A DNA stretch of 64,000 bases. Origin: Rhynochetos jubatus. Its lineage: Eukaryota; Chordata; Aves; Eurypygiformes; Rhynochetidae. Shown here in pieces: positions 25,491 through 39,014 of this stretch (positions are counted from its first letter, which is position 1; each line of letters opens with the position of its first letter). The position numbers and the translations under genes are program-made. The stretch covers positions 95,329,086-95,393,085 of the forward strand of contig CM050650.1 of NCBI GenBank assembly GCA_027574665.1, read 5' to 3'. Below the pieces are notes generated by a model. The model ran no database searches, had not been told where the DNA came from, and saw only the letters and a program-made list of their open reading frames with translations.

Positions 25491-25527
25491 CTTGGTGACC
25501 TCTAACACATCTTGGTGACCTCTAACA
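25491..25527. repeat. Small tandem duplication, 20-bp period
   Basis: The unit cttggtgacctctaaca is present twice, at 25,491-25,507 and 25,511-25,527, separated by cat. It is a microduplication without a known function. Confidence 0.9.
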
Positions 25528-26185
25528 ATATAAGTACAGTATTAGGGGACTGGACATTAATTAATTTCCTTAATTTTCATTCAGGTTTTGCAACTTGTGA
25601 GATCTTAATGTAGTTACGGCTGTACTAACCCTCATATCTGTGCTACATCATAGTGTAGCTAGATTAGATGTTTCTGCTCTGTACTGAAGGGTAGATAAAT
25701 TTCTTGGAGTCTGGAAATGCCAATTGCATTTCCTAGTGTTTGTTGTTCAGTGAAGACTTTTCTGTAATTAACTTGGTCCTCTGCTTTATGAGATTCTCGC
25801 TGCTGGTGCTCTAAATTTTAGAGCAACCTCTTCATGAACACAATCAAGACTATTTTCTTCATAACTACTTTTTTGTTTGATGAGCTTTATTGATCATGAC
25901 TCCCCTTGTTTAGAAACAAACAGAGCTCCCAGAATCAATTCTCTCTTTTCTTCTTCTCTTCAGGATTAATCATGTCTATCAACCTCTTAGTCACTGAGAA
26001 AACCCAACCCTTGCTGTTAGGAACTGTAAATTGAATTGCATTACAGAACATGAAATATAAAGTCTCAGATAACAAAAAGTAGCTGCAATTATAGTCACAC
26101 ACACAAAAACACAGAGGGAGACTTTTAAAGACGAGTACCAGGTAAACAAAACAAAACTCAAAGACAAGGAATCCAGTTATGAATG

Positions 26186-27246
26186 TGTAGTGGGTTGACC
26201 CTGGCTGGATGCCAGGTACCCACCAAAGCCACTCTGTCACTCTCCTCATCTAGGCAGGGGACAGAGAATATCACAAAAACCTTGTAGGTTTCAGACATGG
26301 TCAGGGAGAGGTCATTCAGCAAATGCTGTCACGAGCAAACCAGACTCAAATTGGGGAAAATTAATGTAATATATTACCAATCAAATCAGAGTAGAAAAGA
26401 ACAAACATCAAATCTTAAAACAGCTGCTCTCATCGCCTTTTTCTTCTTGGGCTCAACTTCACTCCTGTTTTCTCTACCTCCTCTCCACTGAATGGCTCAG
26501 GGAAATGGGGGTTGTGGTCAGTTCACCACACATTGTCTCTGCTGCTCCTTCCTCCACAGGAGGAGGGATCCTCACACTCTGCCCCTGCTCCAGTGTGGGG
26601 TCCCTCCCATGGGAGACAGTCCTCCACTAAATTCTCCAACATGACCCCTTGGCACAGGCTATATTTCATGAAAAACTCCAGCATGGGTCCCTTCCTCAGG
26701 GTCACAGGTCTTTCAGAGGCAGCCTGCTCCAGCATGGGTCCCCCACGGGGTCACAAGTCCTACCAGGATCCTGTTCCAGCATGGGTTTCCATGGGGTCAC
26801 AGCCTCCTTTGGGCATTCATCGTCTTCAGCGTGGGGTCCTCCCCAGGCTGCAGGTGGGTCTCTGCTTCCCCGTGACCGTCCATGGCTGCAGGGCACTGCC
26901 GGCTTGACCATGGTCTGCACCACGGGCTGCCGGGCAATCTCTGCTCAACCACCTGGAGTATCTCCTCCCCCTTCCTCTCCTTGGTGTCTGCAGAGGTGTT
27001 TCTCTCACATCTCTCTCTCTCTGTTGCAATTTTATTCTCTCTGATTTTTAACACCACCTGAATCATGTTTTCGCAGAAGCACTACCGCCATCACAAAAGG
27101 GCTCAGCCTTTGTCAGTGGCGCATCCATCTTGGAGCCATCTGGCATTGGCTCTGTCAGACACAGGGGAGGCTTCTCACAGTTTCTCACAGAAGTCACCCC
27201 TGTAGCGCCTCCCACTACTAAAACCTTGCCATGTAAACCCTATACA
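26186..27246 (-). mobile_element. Complete solo LTR, family B, with 5-bp target duplication
   Basis: On + the element begins TGTAGTGGGTTGACCC and ends AACCCTATACA; read on minus it runs TGTATAGGG...CACTACA. GAATG lies directly before it (26,181-26,185) and directly after it (27,247-27,251). That perfect 5-bp target duplication fixes both ends and suggests an ERVL-like integrase; the class is inferred from the duplication length. It is 1061 bp, with no internal retroviral sequence, hence a solo LTR. The GC-rich middle contains about six tandem units. The expected poly-A signal region (on + 'ggggaaaattaatgtaatat') is mutated. Several 70-131-codon frames on both strands (26,512-27,066) lie in this GC-rich part and are shadows. 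Confidence 0.92.
26588..26870. repeat. Tandem repeat inside family B LTR, ~42-51 bp period
   Basis: The motif CTCCAGCATGGGTCC and variants starts at about 26,588, 26,634, 26,676, 26,727, 26,774 and 26,825, giving spacings of 46, 42, 51, 47 and 51. The units are GC-rich and carry 'ggggtcacag'-type spacers. Such arrays in a U3/R region can vary in copy number between LTR copies. Confidence 0.75.
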
Positions 27247-30200
27247 GAATGAAATACTCCATATGTCTTCTAACTTGTGTCATTAAACAAATGAAAGTCA
27301 TAAACATGAAAGCCTGCTGTGCTTAGATATTGGTTGAAGTAGGAGAGGTGTCATTGTTTTGTTTGTAAGTTTTATTGGTTTATCTTTTAATTACAAGAAA
27401 GTTGTGTGGAGTGGGAGAGTATGTACTTGGTGAAAAGTTACCAGGTCTTGAGTCCTAATTCTGTACCTTCTACATATCTATGTATATTGCAAATGCTTTT
27501 TTTGTGCTACAGTTTACCTGTCTATGCAGTGGGAATGATACATGTGTTTTGTTGATTAATTAGATAAAAATTCTGAGGTGCTTTTTGAACACATAGAATA
27601 CTATGTAAATATTAAGACTCAGATCGACACAAGCTTTTCAGCTTTTAACACCTGTCAAAACAAACAGAATTAAGTGTCTAAAAAGCTTTTTGCAGAGCTG
27701 AGCTTTTGTGATGACTGTTTATAACTTCTATTTTTCTTTTTTTTCTACAAGAACTTGTTGCTTATAGAATGTTGGGGAACAAGTTCAATAAAAAAAACTT
27801 CATGTTGGCAAGTTTTTTTCAAACATTACAATTTATCACATCTATACTTTCATCTTTATACAATGTGTTTTCCATCTTAAGGCCTTACATAGGTTCCTAT
27901 TAACATAAGGGGAAATTATTGGGGAAAATGGAAGCTTTTATTCCCAAAGTTGGACTGCTATTTTGATGTACATGTGTAATTGCAATTATTACTCTTGGGA
28001 GCACTGTGTGTGCAAAGGTTTATTTTTTGTTTTGGTTTGGGTTTTTACCATCAAGAAAGAATGCCATTCATACATTTTTATTCTACAGAACTGATTGGTT
28101 GTGTCAAAGTACTGAGTTCCATCTCTGAGTGCTATGAATCGAAGAGATTGAATCTTAACTGCATAGGAGGTGAGAATATGAGAGAGAATCAGATATGATG
28201 AGAGAAATGGTTTGATGAATTCAAAACCATAGGGCTCACTCCTTCTTCAGCCTTCTGCAGACCATTTGATTGTAACAGCACTCTGAGTGTTGTTACTCCA
28301 TTGTTATGCAGGGATTTCATTCAGCTTCCAGCTGTACAGGCCCTTATGTCTATTATCATGTCACATGTATGGATTGTTGCTTCATAAACAAATTCATCTG
28401 TAATATACTGCTATGATTCAGGGAACTAGCCATTGAAGTAAGAACAAATTCCCAAATTCTTTCACAGATAAAAAACCAGCATGCTGAAGACTTTATTTAA
28501 GTATATGATACTTCTGACACAGAGATGCCACATTTTGGCATTGATATTTTTTTTTTTCTTTTTATATTTATGAAGATGAAGGAGGCTTTTCCCAACCCAG
28601 TTAGTACAAGAATATGCAAAGTATTATATCTACTGTTGCCATCCCTATTATTATTATTTTTTAAACACAGTTCTTGTGGAAAAAAGTTCCTGAATATTAT
28701 ATTGATTCCGACTTCCAGATACTAGGGCAATTAATTATTTAGCCTATGGATATGGTGTTGCTATGGATTGCTGACTGAATACATATAGTTGGAGAAGTAA
28801 GATTGCCTTAAACATTAATCATTTTTTTCTAGAGTTCAGGAGTATTCCATGTACATAAAGAATAGATTGTGCAAGAGGGTAATTCTTATATAAGAAAAAT
28901 GGCTGTCAGGATAATTTAATTTTTTTCGTGCTTTAACATCGCTGATGATACAATATGTCTACCATCACGCATTCTAGTTACCTGTAGGGCAGGGATAGAA
29001 CATGTGATTTAGTCTTTATTTGTTGGTCACCCAAGAACTGATGATTTCAAAAGACTCTTACAGGTTCCTATATCCTAAGTCTTCTAGGATAAGACAAAGT
29101 GCTGCTAGAAAATACATCAGTATTTCTGATATATATAAAGTATATATCCTAAGGCAGATTTTCAAAAGCCAGAAAAGATTTTTGTAGTTACCTTGTCTGG
29201 TCCATATATATATCTAGATAATCAATGTGGCATAAAAAATTCGTACATTATGCCTGAAACTGAAGTAGATAATACCTTTTAGACAAAACTCAACAAAATA
29301 AAATGCACCATAAATTTTAAAATTCACTACAGCTTTTTAAGTATATATGTGAAGGTTTAACAGATTATATACTTGTCAGTATTAGTGCAAACTGGCAGTG
29401 GAAAGAGCAATGAATGATGAATAACTTCTTCAAATTTTGCCCAAAAGTTTAAGATAAAGCTGTTACCAAAGGTTAAATTCTGTAAGAGCAGCAATAGCAA
29501 TAATAATTACTTTGCCTCTTGAGAAGATTACAATCTGACCGCTCACAATTCACAGGGGGAAAAAAAAAAGATAAAAAGGTCTGAAATGGAAGAACAGACA
29601 AGAAAAATAATCATACAAACAAAATTTTTGTTGGACTACTGGTTCTTCATTATTCCAGTCAGTGAAATTTAAGCAAAAAAAGTCTCCTTGTTGACTATCT
29701 ACAGGCTGGTAGCTTACATGAAAACATCATTATAAGAATAAACCTTGCTAAAATCCTTGAAAAAAAGCAGGTTCTCCAAAATAACCTAAATAAAATAAGT
29801 TATTAATTGTTTCCAGTCTTACAGTCCTGGATTGTTTCTTAAAGATGCATATTTGGGGTTAGCCTTTTAATACTCTTGACAATAAAGTTGAGGATTATAT
29901 ACAATGGAAACTTCATAAATACATGCTTAGTATTTTTAGTTGTTATGTTGCTGGTTTTAATAGAAACAGATTCCACTATTTAACTACCATTTGACTTAGT
30001 TTGCATCTAGTCCAACACACAGGGAGCAGAAAAGAATGCCCACTTTTTCTCACCAACTTTCCAAAGATTATGTTTTTTTGTTGTTGTCAAATTTTTGTAA
30101 TTGTTAAGTGGAAAAGAATCAGTTTAAAGGTTTTGGTTTAAAACAGCAGAAAACCACCAGGGAAATTCATGGATACTGGAGAAGCCTCTTGATCCATATA

Positions 30201-32795
30201 ATACAGTCAATAAGGCTGAGACTCCCAAGGGGGATCTTAAGGTCCTTGTTTTAAGCTTTGTGCCTGTGATGCCTTTTGGACTACTAGCATGTGTTTCAGA
30301 AGCTCCTGAAAGCATGAGGGACTTGGCATCGCACAAGAGGATCCTTCATAAAAGATTAGTGAAGACTCATTTGATTCCAGCCTGTAATACTGATATATCT
30401 GTGGGTACCTGATCTCACATATATTTTTAATAAGGACTTAAAATGTACCACTTGCAAGGCTTTCTTGTTTTAACTATTCTGGGGCATGGTGGGATGGTGT
30501 TTAATCCAAAACTGGATGAGACGAAAAATTATTTAAGAAGTCTGAAACATAAGTCATGAAAAAAACCACTTTGAAATGCCTTTTTTTTTTTTTTAAATAA
30601 GACTCTGTGAAGCAGTGTTTCTCTTAAAGATTGTTGCAGATTCTAATTATTACATAAATAATTATAATTCAGAACTATCCTCTTTGTACATGCTCTAACT
30701 TGCTACATTACAGTGTTGTACACTGTAAGTTGTTAGTAAGTTGATGTTGGTAAACCTCTTTAAATGTTAACATTGTTATTCAAACAGAGATATGCATTTC
30801 AGTTTGAAAATCTAATGAACACAAAACCCAGGATGATCTAATTTAGATGAAAGGGCAGAGTAGGAGTCAGGCACAATTATTTGCATAATCAAGTATGATT
30901 TATTGGGTTTTGTGTGTTTACCCACTGAACAGTTGTGATAACATAGAAACCATGTACAAATATCTGATTTAAGCATGGCAGTCTGCTTCAGGATCTACCC
31001 TTTTCAGCCCTGCTGGTTGTATTGCTTCTGTAGAGTGTGAAAGAAGTCCTGTTGAAGGTTCAAAGTCACACAGTCTGTGAACAAAACAAAGGCAGCTAAG
31101 ACACAAGTTGATGGTCTGTGAAGCCTTTTTTTCCCAGGTGTTTTCAGATTTGTTCTGTTGGCAAAATCCAGTCCATGATGTATAACAAAATGTATCTAGG
31201 ATGACTCAAACATGTCCATGTTCAGAGAAGTGGTTAGTGTTTCCTACTGAAGTAATTCCAGAGGTGCTTGGCACAGGATGTACTCACAGAGTGCCTCCAA
31301 GTCACAGAGTCACTCTGTGTCAGTAGTTTCTCTTCAGCCTCAGAAAGAGGGTATTTGGTTCTAGATCAGTATTTTTCACTCCAAGACACTGTCACAGTTG
31401 CAGTGAAATTAAATTTGAAAGAGATTTAAAATGTAGACCTTGCAGTCTCATTAGAAGTTCTATCACTCCCAGGATTCAATTTCAAAGTAATTTCCACTGA
31501 ATCAAGGGCCCTTTCCAGAACATAGGAGAGCAATAATTTGTCCTGAAGAACAATCACCTGGGGAGTGTTTTGCAAGTGTCATAACTGATTTCTTTTGTTT
31601 AAGCTGTATTTTAATTGTGTTTCTTTCCACAAAATACATGTTTCCATTAGGAAATTATTGGTTAGAGCTTCTTGCGATTTGTTTAAAAGCACCAAAAAGA
31701 ACATCTGTGTAAAATATCCTTTTGTTGTGGTTTATGCTTAGTACCTCATCATGTCTGTAAACAGAAATGCTGGCTTTATTTCTTTTTAATAATATTTTGA
31801 TTTTTTTTTTCAGTAAATAGAGCCAACTTTTTATGAAGATGGCTTCTTTTTACCAAAAAGGAAATGTTTACTGTATTATCTACAAGTGCCTTAACTTGTG
31901 CAATGAAGTCTGTTCATAAACAGCTTTCCCTCTTACTAATGAAATAGATAAACACTTAAAATTTTAATGTAGCCTGAGAGCTGGTTTATATTTGTACTAA
32001 TGTCTGGGAAGGATAATGTTCTTTTACAGAAATTAGCATTATAAAACTAAAAGTTATATGTAATTGTTCAACATTCTCTTATGTCCTCTTAACTGTTAGA
32101 AAACACTAAATCTGTGTTTGACAAGTAGGTAGGACACAGCAACTAAACTTCTCTTCAGGGAAAGAAAATGAGATTATTAAAAATTAAACTAATAGCTTTA
32201 AATACAAACCATTTATCAAAGAAATGTAAATATGAGAAGTCTTTTGTTTCTAATCCACCATGTTTTCAGTCTCTATTCTCCCTTTCTTTATAGTGTAATT
32301 TACATTTTTGCAGGTGTTGAGAGAACACAGTACTTAAATACAGATTACTAATAAGAAAAGGAAGTCACAATAGGTCAGATTGTGTAGAGGTTGATATGCA
32401 GGAAATAATGTTGTTGGGACACACTGAATAATAATCTTTACAGTTTAAGAAGATGATTTCTATGAAAGATCTTGATCCCTCATGAAACCTAATCTTGTTA
32501 TAACAACTTACCTCATCATACTGTATTTATATGGGGAAAAGGTGGGTGCAAGAAGGGAGGCTGCAGCACAGTTCTTCATTCATTATCACTAGCTGTTTTA
32601 CATGGAAATAATGGAATTACATTCCATACACTGCTATTGTAGCAATTTTGAATTTCCCTGGTGAGATCACTTTGAAATGTGCTGCACTGTTTATTTTTCC
32701 ACAGAACTAACCAGTGGAACACCTTAACAGAGAATCCTGCTTCAAAGTGTGTAACATGATGGGGCAACGTGCTGTTACTCAATACTTCAGCGTTG

Positions 32796-32827
32796 TTTTC
32801 ACAAGGTTAAATTTTCACAAGGTTAAA
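32796..32827. repeat. 16-bp tandem duplication
   Basis: The unit ttttcacaaggttaaa occurs twice with no spacer, at 32,796-32,811 and 32,812-32,827. Confidence 0.92.
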
Positions 32828-34978
32828 TTTACACGTTTTTATCCACAATTTTAAATCTATTTCCCTTCAAATTTGGGTTGTCTCAAAGGTAAGAAATCTC
32901 TGAACACAGGAGTCTGCAATGCATTAATGTAAAACTGACAATATAAGCCTGGCCATTACACTATTAAGCTTGTGAGTGCTTGACTTATCAGTAGATATTT
33001 TGACAGGAAGCACAGGGAAAGTGTCCTAGATAGCAAATCTGAGTGACCAATTATAAGTAAAGTGCAGACTGAGAGCTTTGTAAATGCAAGCGAATTACAC
33101 AGATGGGACTCCTAACTTTGTTACCTCTCCAGCATCCATGTCCCTAATATTTAAATTATATTATTTTCAGTAGGATAATTTAAATATAAATCATTAAATC
33201 TATGTCACTGGATTACTTGTATGCACCCAGAGATTAATATAACATGTTTCTAATCCATTGGCCGTTTTTTGGATATTTTCCTCTTCCAGCCTTGCTATTG
33301 ATATCAGCATGCCAAAAATCTTTGTCAACAATAAATCACATTGGTCAGAGGTGTTGATCATTCTAAAAAAGTATACAAGAGATTTTTATGGTTTATTGCT
33401 ACTGCTTTCCCCATTAATCTCTTTCTTGATTAGTGAGTTGGGACACATCTCTTGACAAAAGATTTCAGATGTGTAGAGTACCCATGAATCAGATATGCCT
33501 GGCTTCTGATTTCTTTGTTTTTATTTCATATAACTTACAATTTCATAAGGTTTTTGGGGGGATATGTTGGAATAATTAATAAATCTGAAGAAGCTGTGAT
33601 TTGAAAATATTTTGCATAGATAAATGACTACATGTATTTGTAGTTGACGAAATATTTGTAGTATTGACTAAATATTTGATTAATTTGATTTATTTCTTCA
33701 GCTGAAGTCTGTATATTAACACAGCCTTCTTTTTCTTTTTGAAAGTAATGCTGCTGGCTTACAATTCCTTGTGAGCACATTCAACCATCAGCAAGTTTTG
33801 TGGTTACAAATTACATGTATATATTTGTGTCCCTCTGAACTGTAATAAGTTTAAGTTCAAAAATTTTCATCCATGGAGTAATTAAAGCAAAACAAACAAA
33901 CAAAAACCCCACAGTTGTTCCTTGTGGTCAAAGTGATTAGGTGGCTTTGAATCACTGCCAGTTTTCTGTTAGTAGAAAAAGATTTTTGAACTGGGCATTT
34001 CTTTGTTACGTCTTCTTTGTGAAAGAACAGTATTGCACCAGAGGGTTTTCTCCCCCTCTCCCCCCCTTGAATAGAGCATGAACAAGCAGCAAACAATTCC
34101 TACTTAATGATTTTAATACATACTTTACCAGGTAATTTACCAAGGTGCTCTGTCACTGTTTCTTCAGTACACCGTTCATGATTGTTTCTCTTGGCTTGCT
34201 GGTTGCTTTCTACTTTTAATACCCTCAGATACAATCAGGCATAACTGTATTGCCTACATTTACAGTTTGTGGAGAAACCTGTCGTGTTCCACTTCGGCTT
34301 AATCATGTGTCATGTAGGATGACATACCTTATAGTCCCCAGGAAAGCATCTATATTCAACAGATATCTTATGCATTCTATAAGTTATCATAGTTGCTGCT
34401 TCCATGCAAATTGACCAAAAAGTTGAAATATTTTTAATTAACTGTGAAGAGGAATAATTAGTTAATACCAAAGTTATATCAGATATGCCAAAGATATGCC
34501 AGTAGGCAATTGCCAGTCATGACTCAATAACTTAGAATGGATAAAGTACTGATTTATGCATTATAACATCTTCTCCATTTACTTGGGTATTTTCTACCAA
34601 AACATTTTTTTGTGAACAGTGGGGAAACAAAATGTCATTGTTTTCAAAGATTAAGAGAATTTTTTAATAAGCTTCTAGAAATGACAGTTCCTGAGTGATG
34701 TGTATCTGAGTGATTTCATCCATTCTACTCAGAATAGGATATATATCTTTTTTCAGATCATCCAAGCTTAAGTTCGGAAGTTGCTACTCCATCCATCTGG
34801 CACTTTCTTATACTTTTCATGGTTAAGTGTTGCAGTCAATGCTGAATCGAGCTGTAGTGTAGTCACAAATTTTTCAGCTCAGTAGGATACCAGGTAACTC
34901 TTGGTTTATCTAGGATAGGGTTCTGATTTCCTTCATTAGCTATGAGTCAGACCAGTTTCCTGTTTGGAAGCCATGTAA

Positions 34979-35013
34979 TTTTTATTTTTATTTTTTTATT
35001 TTATTTTATTTTA
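34979..35013. repeat. (TTTTA)n low-complexity tract
   Basis: T-rich sequence with TTTTA/TTTTTA units, ending in TTTTAG. The terminal pyrimidine tract and AG look like a splice acceptor by chance; no exon-like sequence with homology follows. Confidence 0.85.
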
Positions 35014-35271
35014 GGACAACATTACATTTTCTCTAACAACATATTGAGGTATTTTTATTGTTGCTTTTTTAAAGGATTCCTACACAGTCACAGGATTTGG
35101 AAAGACTTATTTCTTTGCCAAGATCTGATAGAATTAGTTAGTGTATACCCAAAACTTCAGAAATTCTGTGTTATTTGTTGCTGTTCTGTAAATGTAGTAG
35201 GGATAAGAGATGCTGGAGCCAGTGTTTTTGGTACTGTCCTATTAAGGCACTTGGCTGAAGCTGTAGTCCAG

Positions 35272-35637
35272 TGTACTGGTTTTTGCTGCGATGGAGTTAC
35301 TTTTCCTCATAGTAACTTCATATATTTTGGATTTCTGACCAAAACGGTGTTGATATCACACTGATGTTTTAGCTGTTGCTGAGTAGTGCTTGCACAGTGT
35401 TAAGGCCTTTTCTGCTTCTCATACTTCCCTGCCAGAGAGCAGGCTGGGGGTGCAAAGGAAATTGTGAGGGGACACAGCTGGGACAGCTGATTCCAACTGA
35501 ACAAAGGGATATCCCATAACGTATGGGATAAAAGCTCAGCAGTAAAAGCTGGGGGAAGAGCAAGGAAAAGGGGAACATTTGGAGTTAATGTGTTTGTCTT
35601 CCCAAGTTATTGGAAATTCATCATTATGCATAATGAA
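35272..35637 (+). mobile_element. Truncated LTR, family A-related subfamily
   Basis: It begins TGTACTGGTTTTTGCTG. It then follows the bird LTR pattern: 'ttggatttctgacc' , 'tgatgttttagctgttgctg', 'gtgcttgcacagtgttaagg', 'ggccttttctgcttctcata', 'ggacacagctgggacagctg', 'caactgaacaaagggatatc', then 'cagtaaaagctgggggaaga' (an AATAAA-like poly-A signal mutated to AGTAAA) and 'gtgtttgtcttcccaag'. It stops being recognisable near 35,637, so most of U5 is missing. Its middle differs from the copies at 14,321, 19,535 and 20,210, so I treat it as a related subfamily. The opposite-strand frame at 35,369-35,578 is a shadow. Confidence 0.83.
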
Positions 35638-38600
35638 ACCCCCCCAAAAGGTATCAGATAAGTGACTAGTGAGAGCACCCTTGATAGTCCCCATTACTAA
35701 TGGCCAGAATTCTCACCAAAATATTAAATGTCTTCTGTCCCCAGATGAAGAGCAGAAAAAGAGACATGGGGGAAACCAACTAATCATTCACAAGGGACAA
35801 TAACTGAGAAAAAGAAAAAAAAAGAGGATAGTGAATGCTGCACTGGTGAAAACAGCAAATATAGACAAGCCACGGTGTGGCACCAAACAGACCACTCCTA
35901 GTGTGACCATTTGTACTGGTCAGTGCAAAAGACAGGGACAAGAAAGGGTTTTGATCTGGTGCAGTATGACTGTTGCAGTCAGAGACTATCTTTGGACAAG
36001 GAAACTTAACTCCAGAACATAAATGTTTTGCTGTAAGAAGCCACCTTCCTCTGAAATCCTTTGTAAGAACTATATGTGTGTTCAGTGTGAAAGGAAGTTT
36101 GAAAATAGGTCAATTGAGGCAGGAGCTTTCACAGTCTGAAACAAATAAATTGCGTTCTGCTGACAGAACTGCCTTTCTTTTCATACCCAAACTCCAAATT
36201 ATTTCGAATGTAAAGAAAAGAAACCCATTTAGAATCTTGAGAATTCTGAACATTTTGGAAACGTGGAAGACTGGAAAATTCTGCATATTGTCAGCTTTCT
36301 GTTGCATGTAGAAACTTTAGATTTGATAAATTGCCTCCTTCAAAGATAACTCTTTTCACTTTATTTTCAACTTCAGACGTAATCTTACCACAGAGCACTT
36401 GTAAATGCAGTGGTTTCTGTTCAGTTATTTTACTATCTCCCCCTACCATGCTTCTTCTGAAAGTCTTTGTGCTAAAGCCAGTGTATTGAATAAGCTGTTG
36501 ATTTAAATATTCTAGCCTGTACACTAGAATGACCCAGGAACTGAGAAATCACCTTATTTTTTCACCGCCTCTAGTCTTCCTCTAAAGCAGCTATCACTAG
36601 AATTGCTGATTGCTGATTCCAATTTTACTACTTTCATTCCATGTTTACCTATTTCTCTTTATCACAACTGTTCAGCATCGGATTTAAAAATCCATTCTCT
36701 CTTCAGATCCATTTTACCTTTAGTAATTAACATTATTGTAGAATGTTGTATTTCAGGGGCGATCTCAAGAGCTTCATACATTTTTCCATCTTGGAAAACT
36801 ACTACAGTACACAGATGCAATTAAGATATCAGCCTTGAGGCAGGACATCATGTTCACTGAAAACCAATGATGTCCGACAAACCATTCGACCTAGTTCTTA
36901 CTTAAAAATATTATTTTAGTAGACTGATTTGCAAGATAACTTTTCTAGTGCTTATTATGGTATAAATAGTAAAAAATGAAATCCAGATTAATTATGAACT
37001 CATCCACTACTGTTGATATGTAACATTTTTCTTTAAATTCAGAGGATGAATTTTCAAATCTAGATGTTTCTTCCTCTCCCCACCTGCTGCCCTCCATAGT
37101 AGCCTTTTCTTCCTTTTTCTTTTCCTCTCAAATCTATCAACAACACATCCAAATAAGCACTTCATATTAACTAATGTTTTTAGTTTGTCTAGGCAAATAG
37201 ATGCTATCTCAGATTAAAGCCCAGTACTCATGGATGCAATCATTTTCTTTGCTGCTGTAGTTGTATTTTCAAGCACAATGCTAGCATACTGTGTGTACGT
37301 TCTTGGTAAAACATTTCATCTCTGTATACTTAAAATTACTTTTTGCCACCATACACTGGTTAAGCAAGAGTGCATATTAGTTGTGAAACTGCAAGTGAAT
37401 GGAGCAAAAGCATCACCAGAAAACTCACGCAACTATATATAAACTGTGAGTGTTTACATTTACTCCAACACTTCCTTTTTGGCATAGTGTTCTAGTTCTG
37501 TGCTTGCTGGAAACTGCAACAGATACAGACTGAGGTCAGCAGAGAAATAAATATGATTTCAATGGACTTAGATCAATTACATACTGTGTTAATCCTAAAC
37601 CATACATTTTACTTTAGAGGTATTGCCCATTACTCTAAGCTTTGGCAATCTGTTTGAAATATGAACAGGGGTTTTTTTCTGCTTTTTTTTTCAATACTTC
37701 CTATCAAGTAGTTAAGCTTTAGACTTCCTTTTTATTTTGTTCTCTTTGGTTTGTGTGTGGTTTTTTTTTGTTTGTTTGGGGTTTTTTTTTGTTTGTTTGT
37801 TTTAATTCTGTTTTCTGTCTTAGAGATTATTTTTTTCCCCTCCTAAATTTATTTCTTTTTTACTTTCCAGTTTGGCATTCTCAGAAAACACAGTGCTTGA
37901 GTTTCTGACAATTACAGTTAGTGTCATCCCTCTTTTTCTTCTTGTGCTGAACCAATTTTTAAGAGCCACACTAGCTCTCTCAGCAGGTGACTGCTGACTC
38001 GTACTGCTAGAAAATCACAGCTTTCAAGACAGTCAGTAAATGCCAGAGGAGGAAAGCTGCCTTGTGGCAGTTTTAATGACCTAAATTGAATTGGTACTAT
38101 TGGGTGAGGAAGGCATGTGCATTACACAGCTGATTAAGAGTTGCATAATCTATAATTCTATTACACCAGAGAGCGTCAAGTGATTCTTCCTGTCAGTAAA
38201 TGAGGACAATATATTTAGCAGCATGGAAATTTACACTTGAGGCTCTTTTTCAGTATTTTATGACTATTGTATTTTTCACCAAAACTTGATATGACTGAGT
38301 AAATATAAGGATAGTAGAAATATATATATGAAACCCAGGACAGTACCAAGTTGCTATCTATCTGTATTTTCTGACAATAAGTCATTGGAATTTTATTCCC
38401 ATGGTACTAGTTAGGAGTGTTCTGAAGAAGTGACACAAATATCATGACTCAATCGCTCTCAAAGCAGTCTGCTGAGGAATATCCTGAGACTTCAAAATAT
38501 AGTTTAGAAAAAACCTTTTTATTTTTCTGTTAAGAAGAAATATATTAAAACTATCTTATGTATAATTTTATAGGGTACATTATCAGAGTACTTTGATTAC

Positions 38601-39014
38601 TTTAGAGGTACTTTGTCAGGTTATTTTATTAGCGTGTTTAGATTCTTCTTTGTTCCCCTTTGGCCATGATGGAACTGTTGCTTAGATGGGACAACTCACC
38701 TGTGCAAAAGTGGGCATGGCACAGGGTAAGAGACATATGGGGTTTGGTATGCGGGGTTTTGGCTGACTTACAATACATAGTGAAATATGAGGTATGTTTG
38801 TATGTGCACAGAGGAGTGAGAGAGAAAAGAAAGTGTTCCACAGAAAGTTATGTAATTTTATTTTGATTCCAGAGAAAAGGGATACAGAGAGTACTTTTTT
38901 AACAGAGAGAAACTGTTTGTTCTTCCTTTGCTCCTAGTGGTAGTCCTTTCCTGCCATGTAGGGCAGATTGTTAGGTTACACACTAGAAGTGCTGAAATCC
39001 ATACTCAGCCCTTC
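35638..39014. other. AT-rich stretch with no recognised gene
   Basis: No gene is recognised. T/G-rich low-complexity tracts lie at 37,674-37,692 and 37,741-37,802. The frame at 35,973-36,311 (+, 112 codons) overlaps frames on both strands and has no recognised domain. The stretch 38,100-38,280 is less AT-rich and looks less repetitive, but conservation cannot be judged from one sequence. Confidence 0.45.

Larger units (their letters stand above)
20887..26180. other. AT-rich stretch with no recognised gene
   Basis: No gene is recognised. It holds a T26 run (22,034-22,059), A-rich tracts at 21,848-21,865 and 23,430-23,440, and a 20-bp tandem duplication at 25,491-25,527. Frames reach at most about 74 codons apart from a 104-codon frame at 25,935-26,249 (-) that runs into the LTR start. 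None resembles a known protein. Confidence 0.5.
27252..35271. other. AT-rich stretch with no recognised gene
   Basis: No gene is recognised. It holds T-rich tracts (28,548-28,558; T14 at 30,581-30,594), TA-rich patches at 29,128-29,150 and 29,203-29,213, an 8-bp-arm hairpin at 30,708-30,728, a 16-bp tandem duplication at 32,796-32,827, and a TTTTA-rich tract at 34,979-35,013. Frames are 80 codons or shorter except for a 140-codon frame (34,942-35,364, +) that starts in low-complexity DNA and runs into the next LTR. Confidence 0.5.

Noticed and set aside
26512..27066. Several overlapping 70-131-codon frames on both strands
   Set aside because: All sit in the GC-rich tandem array of the family B LTR; none is a retroviral protein.
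35014..35047. Mini-exon between TTTTATTTTATTTTAG and GTATTT
   Set aside because: The acceptor is a low-complexity TTTTA tract and the donor is weak; a 34-bp exon without homology is not supportable.
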